Made by a program: the position numbers and the translations under genes
Assembly (NCBI GenBank): GCA_026388865.1
Contig: JAPLIX010000035.1
Span: 1 to 13,301, forward strand
Length of the DNA: 13,301 nucleotides
From: Pseudomonadota bacterium
GTDB taxonomy: Bacteria; Desulfobacterota; WTBG01; CAIYCZ01
Reading direction: 5' to 3'
Notes under the pieces: generated by a model
Seen by the model: the letters and a program-made list of their open reading frames with translations, nothing else
What the model was told of the DNA's origin: nothing
Database searches by the model: none
In this document: in pieces, positions 13,144-13,301 of the stretch
Numbering within the stretch: the stretch's first letter is position 1
Layout: each line of letters opens with the position of its first letter

Positions 13144-13301
13144 ATGGAAACAAAAAAGATGTACGGGTATATCAAGTCCCAGACCGCGGGTAAAAGAATC
13201 CTCCTTATCGGTTCTTCCGGTAACATCGGCGGCAAGGCACTCAAACTGCTCATCGAACACGGCAGCGTGGAATCCATAACCGCCTTTGACAAAAATCCTT
13301 C
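13144..13301 (+). CDS. NAD(P)-binding Rossmann-fold protein, 5' part (runs off the window)
   Basis: Only the first 52 codons are visible. After an N-terminal tail of about 17 residues comes 'KRILLIGSSGNIGGKAL' with the GxxGxxG dinucleotide motif GSSGNIG (23-29). An acidic D49 follows at the end of the second strand ('ITAFDKNP'), which favours NAD+ over NADP+. This fits the start of an extended SDR/NAD-dependent epimerase-dehydratase type protein, but saccharopine-dehydrogenase-like and other Rossmann families are possible. GGAG (13132-13135) lies 8 nt before ATG 13144. It follows pfk on the same strand after 136 nt of repeat-rich spacer. Confidence 0.7.
   Translation, partial: METKKMYGYIKSQTAGKRILLIGSSGNIGGKALKLLIEHGSVESITAFDKNP

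Overview
The window is roughly half G+C and reads as a chromosomal stretch from an uncultivated-type, probably anaerobic bacterium. Lineage cannot be fixed from the sequence. The gene set (CbiK-type cobaltochelatase, CobD-like enzyme, B12-binding radical SAM/DUF4070 protein, bacterial inositol-phosphate synthase, PFK with a PKTIDND motif) together with spacers full of short tandem and hairpin repeats would fit groups such as Planctomycetota, Omnitrophota, Nitrospirota or Desulfobacterota. No rRNA, tRNA, CRISPR array, prophage or transposase gene is visible.

Region 1 (1-3481, all +) is a tetrapyrrole block: the 3' part of hemD (uroporphyrinogen-III synthase), hemB (porphobilinogen synthase) broken by an internal deletion of about 116 nt with frameshift, hemA (glutamyl-tRNA reductase) that ends before the usual C-terminal dimerisation domain, and a CbiK-type sirohydrochlorin cobaltochelatase. 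The cobaltochelatase suggests that at least part of the flux goes to corrinoids.

Region 2 (3482-6841) holds an SGNH/GDSL hydrolase (-), divergent from a patatin-like lipase (+) that is followed 22 nt later by an amidohydrolase-2 family metallohydrolase (+). A BCAM0308-like zinc-ribbon protein (-) converges on the last of these, with one nucleotide between the stop codons.

Region 3 (6842-9992) has a repeat-rich spacer, a CobD-like threonine-phosphate decarboxylase (+) whose last codons run into an octamer tandem array, and a B12-binding radical SAM/DUF4070 protein (-) that appears to lack about 19 conserved residues. CbiK and CobD are corrinoid-synthesis enzymes and the radical SAM protein is a likely corrinoid user, so B12 metabolism is a loose theme.

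Region 4 (9993-13301, +) holds inositol-3-phosphate synthase, 6-phosphofructokinase and the start of a Rossmann-fold protein. This links glucose/fructose phosphate metabolism to inositol phosphate, perhaps for inositol lipids or solutes.

The spacers are the most unusual part. Two 125-bp copies of a hairpin/MITE-like element (94% identical by eye) lie in the two divergent intergenic regions. Two copies of a 61-62 bp hairpin repeat lie upstream of cbiK and pfk. Degenerate octamer arrays (core GGTnAA) occur at four places, supplying the apparent start codon of the patatin gene and the stop codon of the CobD gene. Two heptamer arrays follow pfk, one with G-quadruplex potential. None of this amounts to an identified new enzymatic system. 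The strongest leads are the repeat families and the two internal deletions in otherwise conserved genes.
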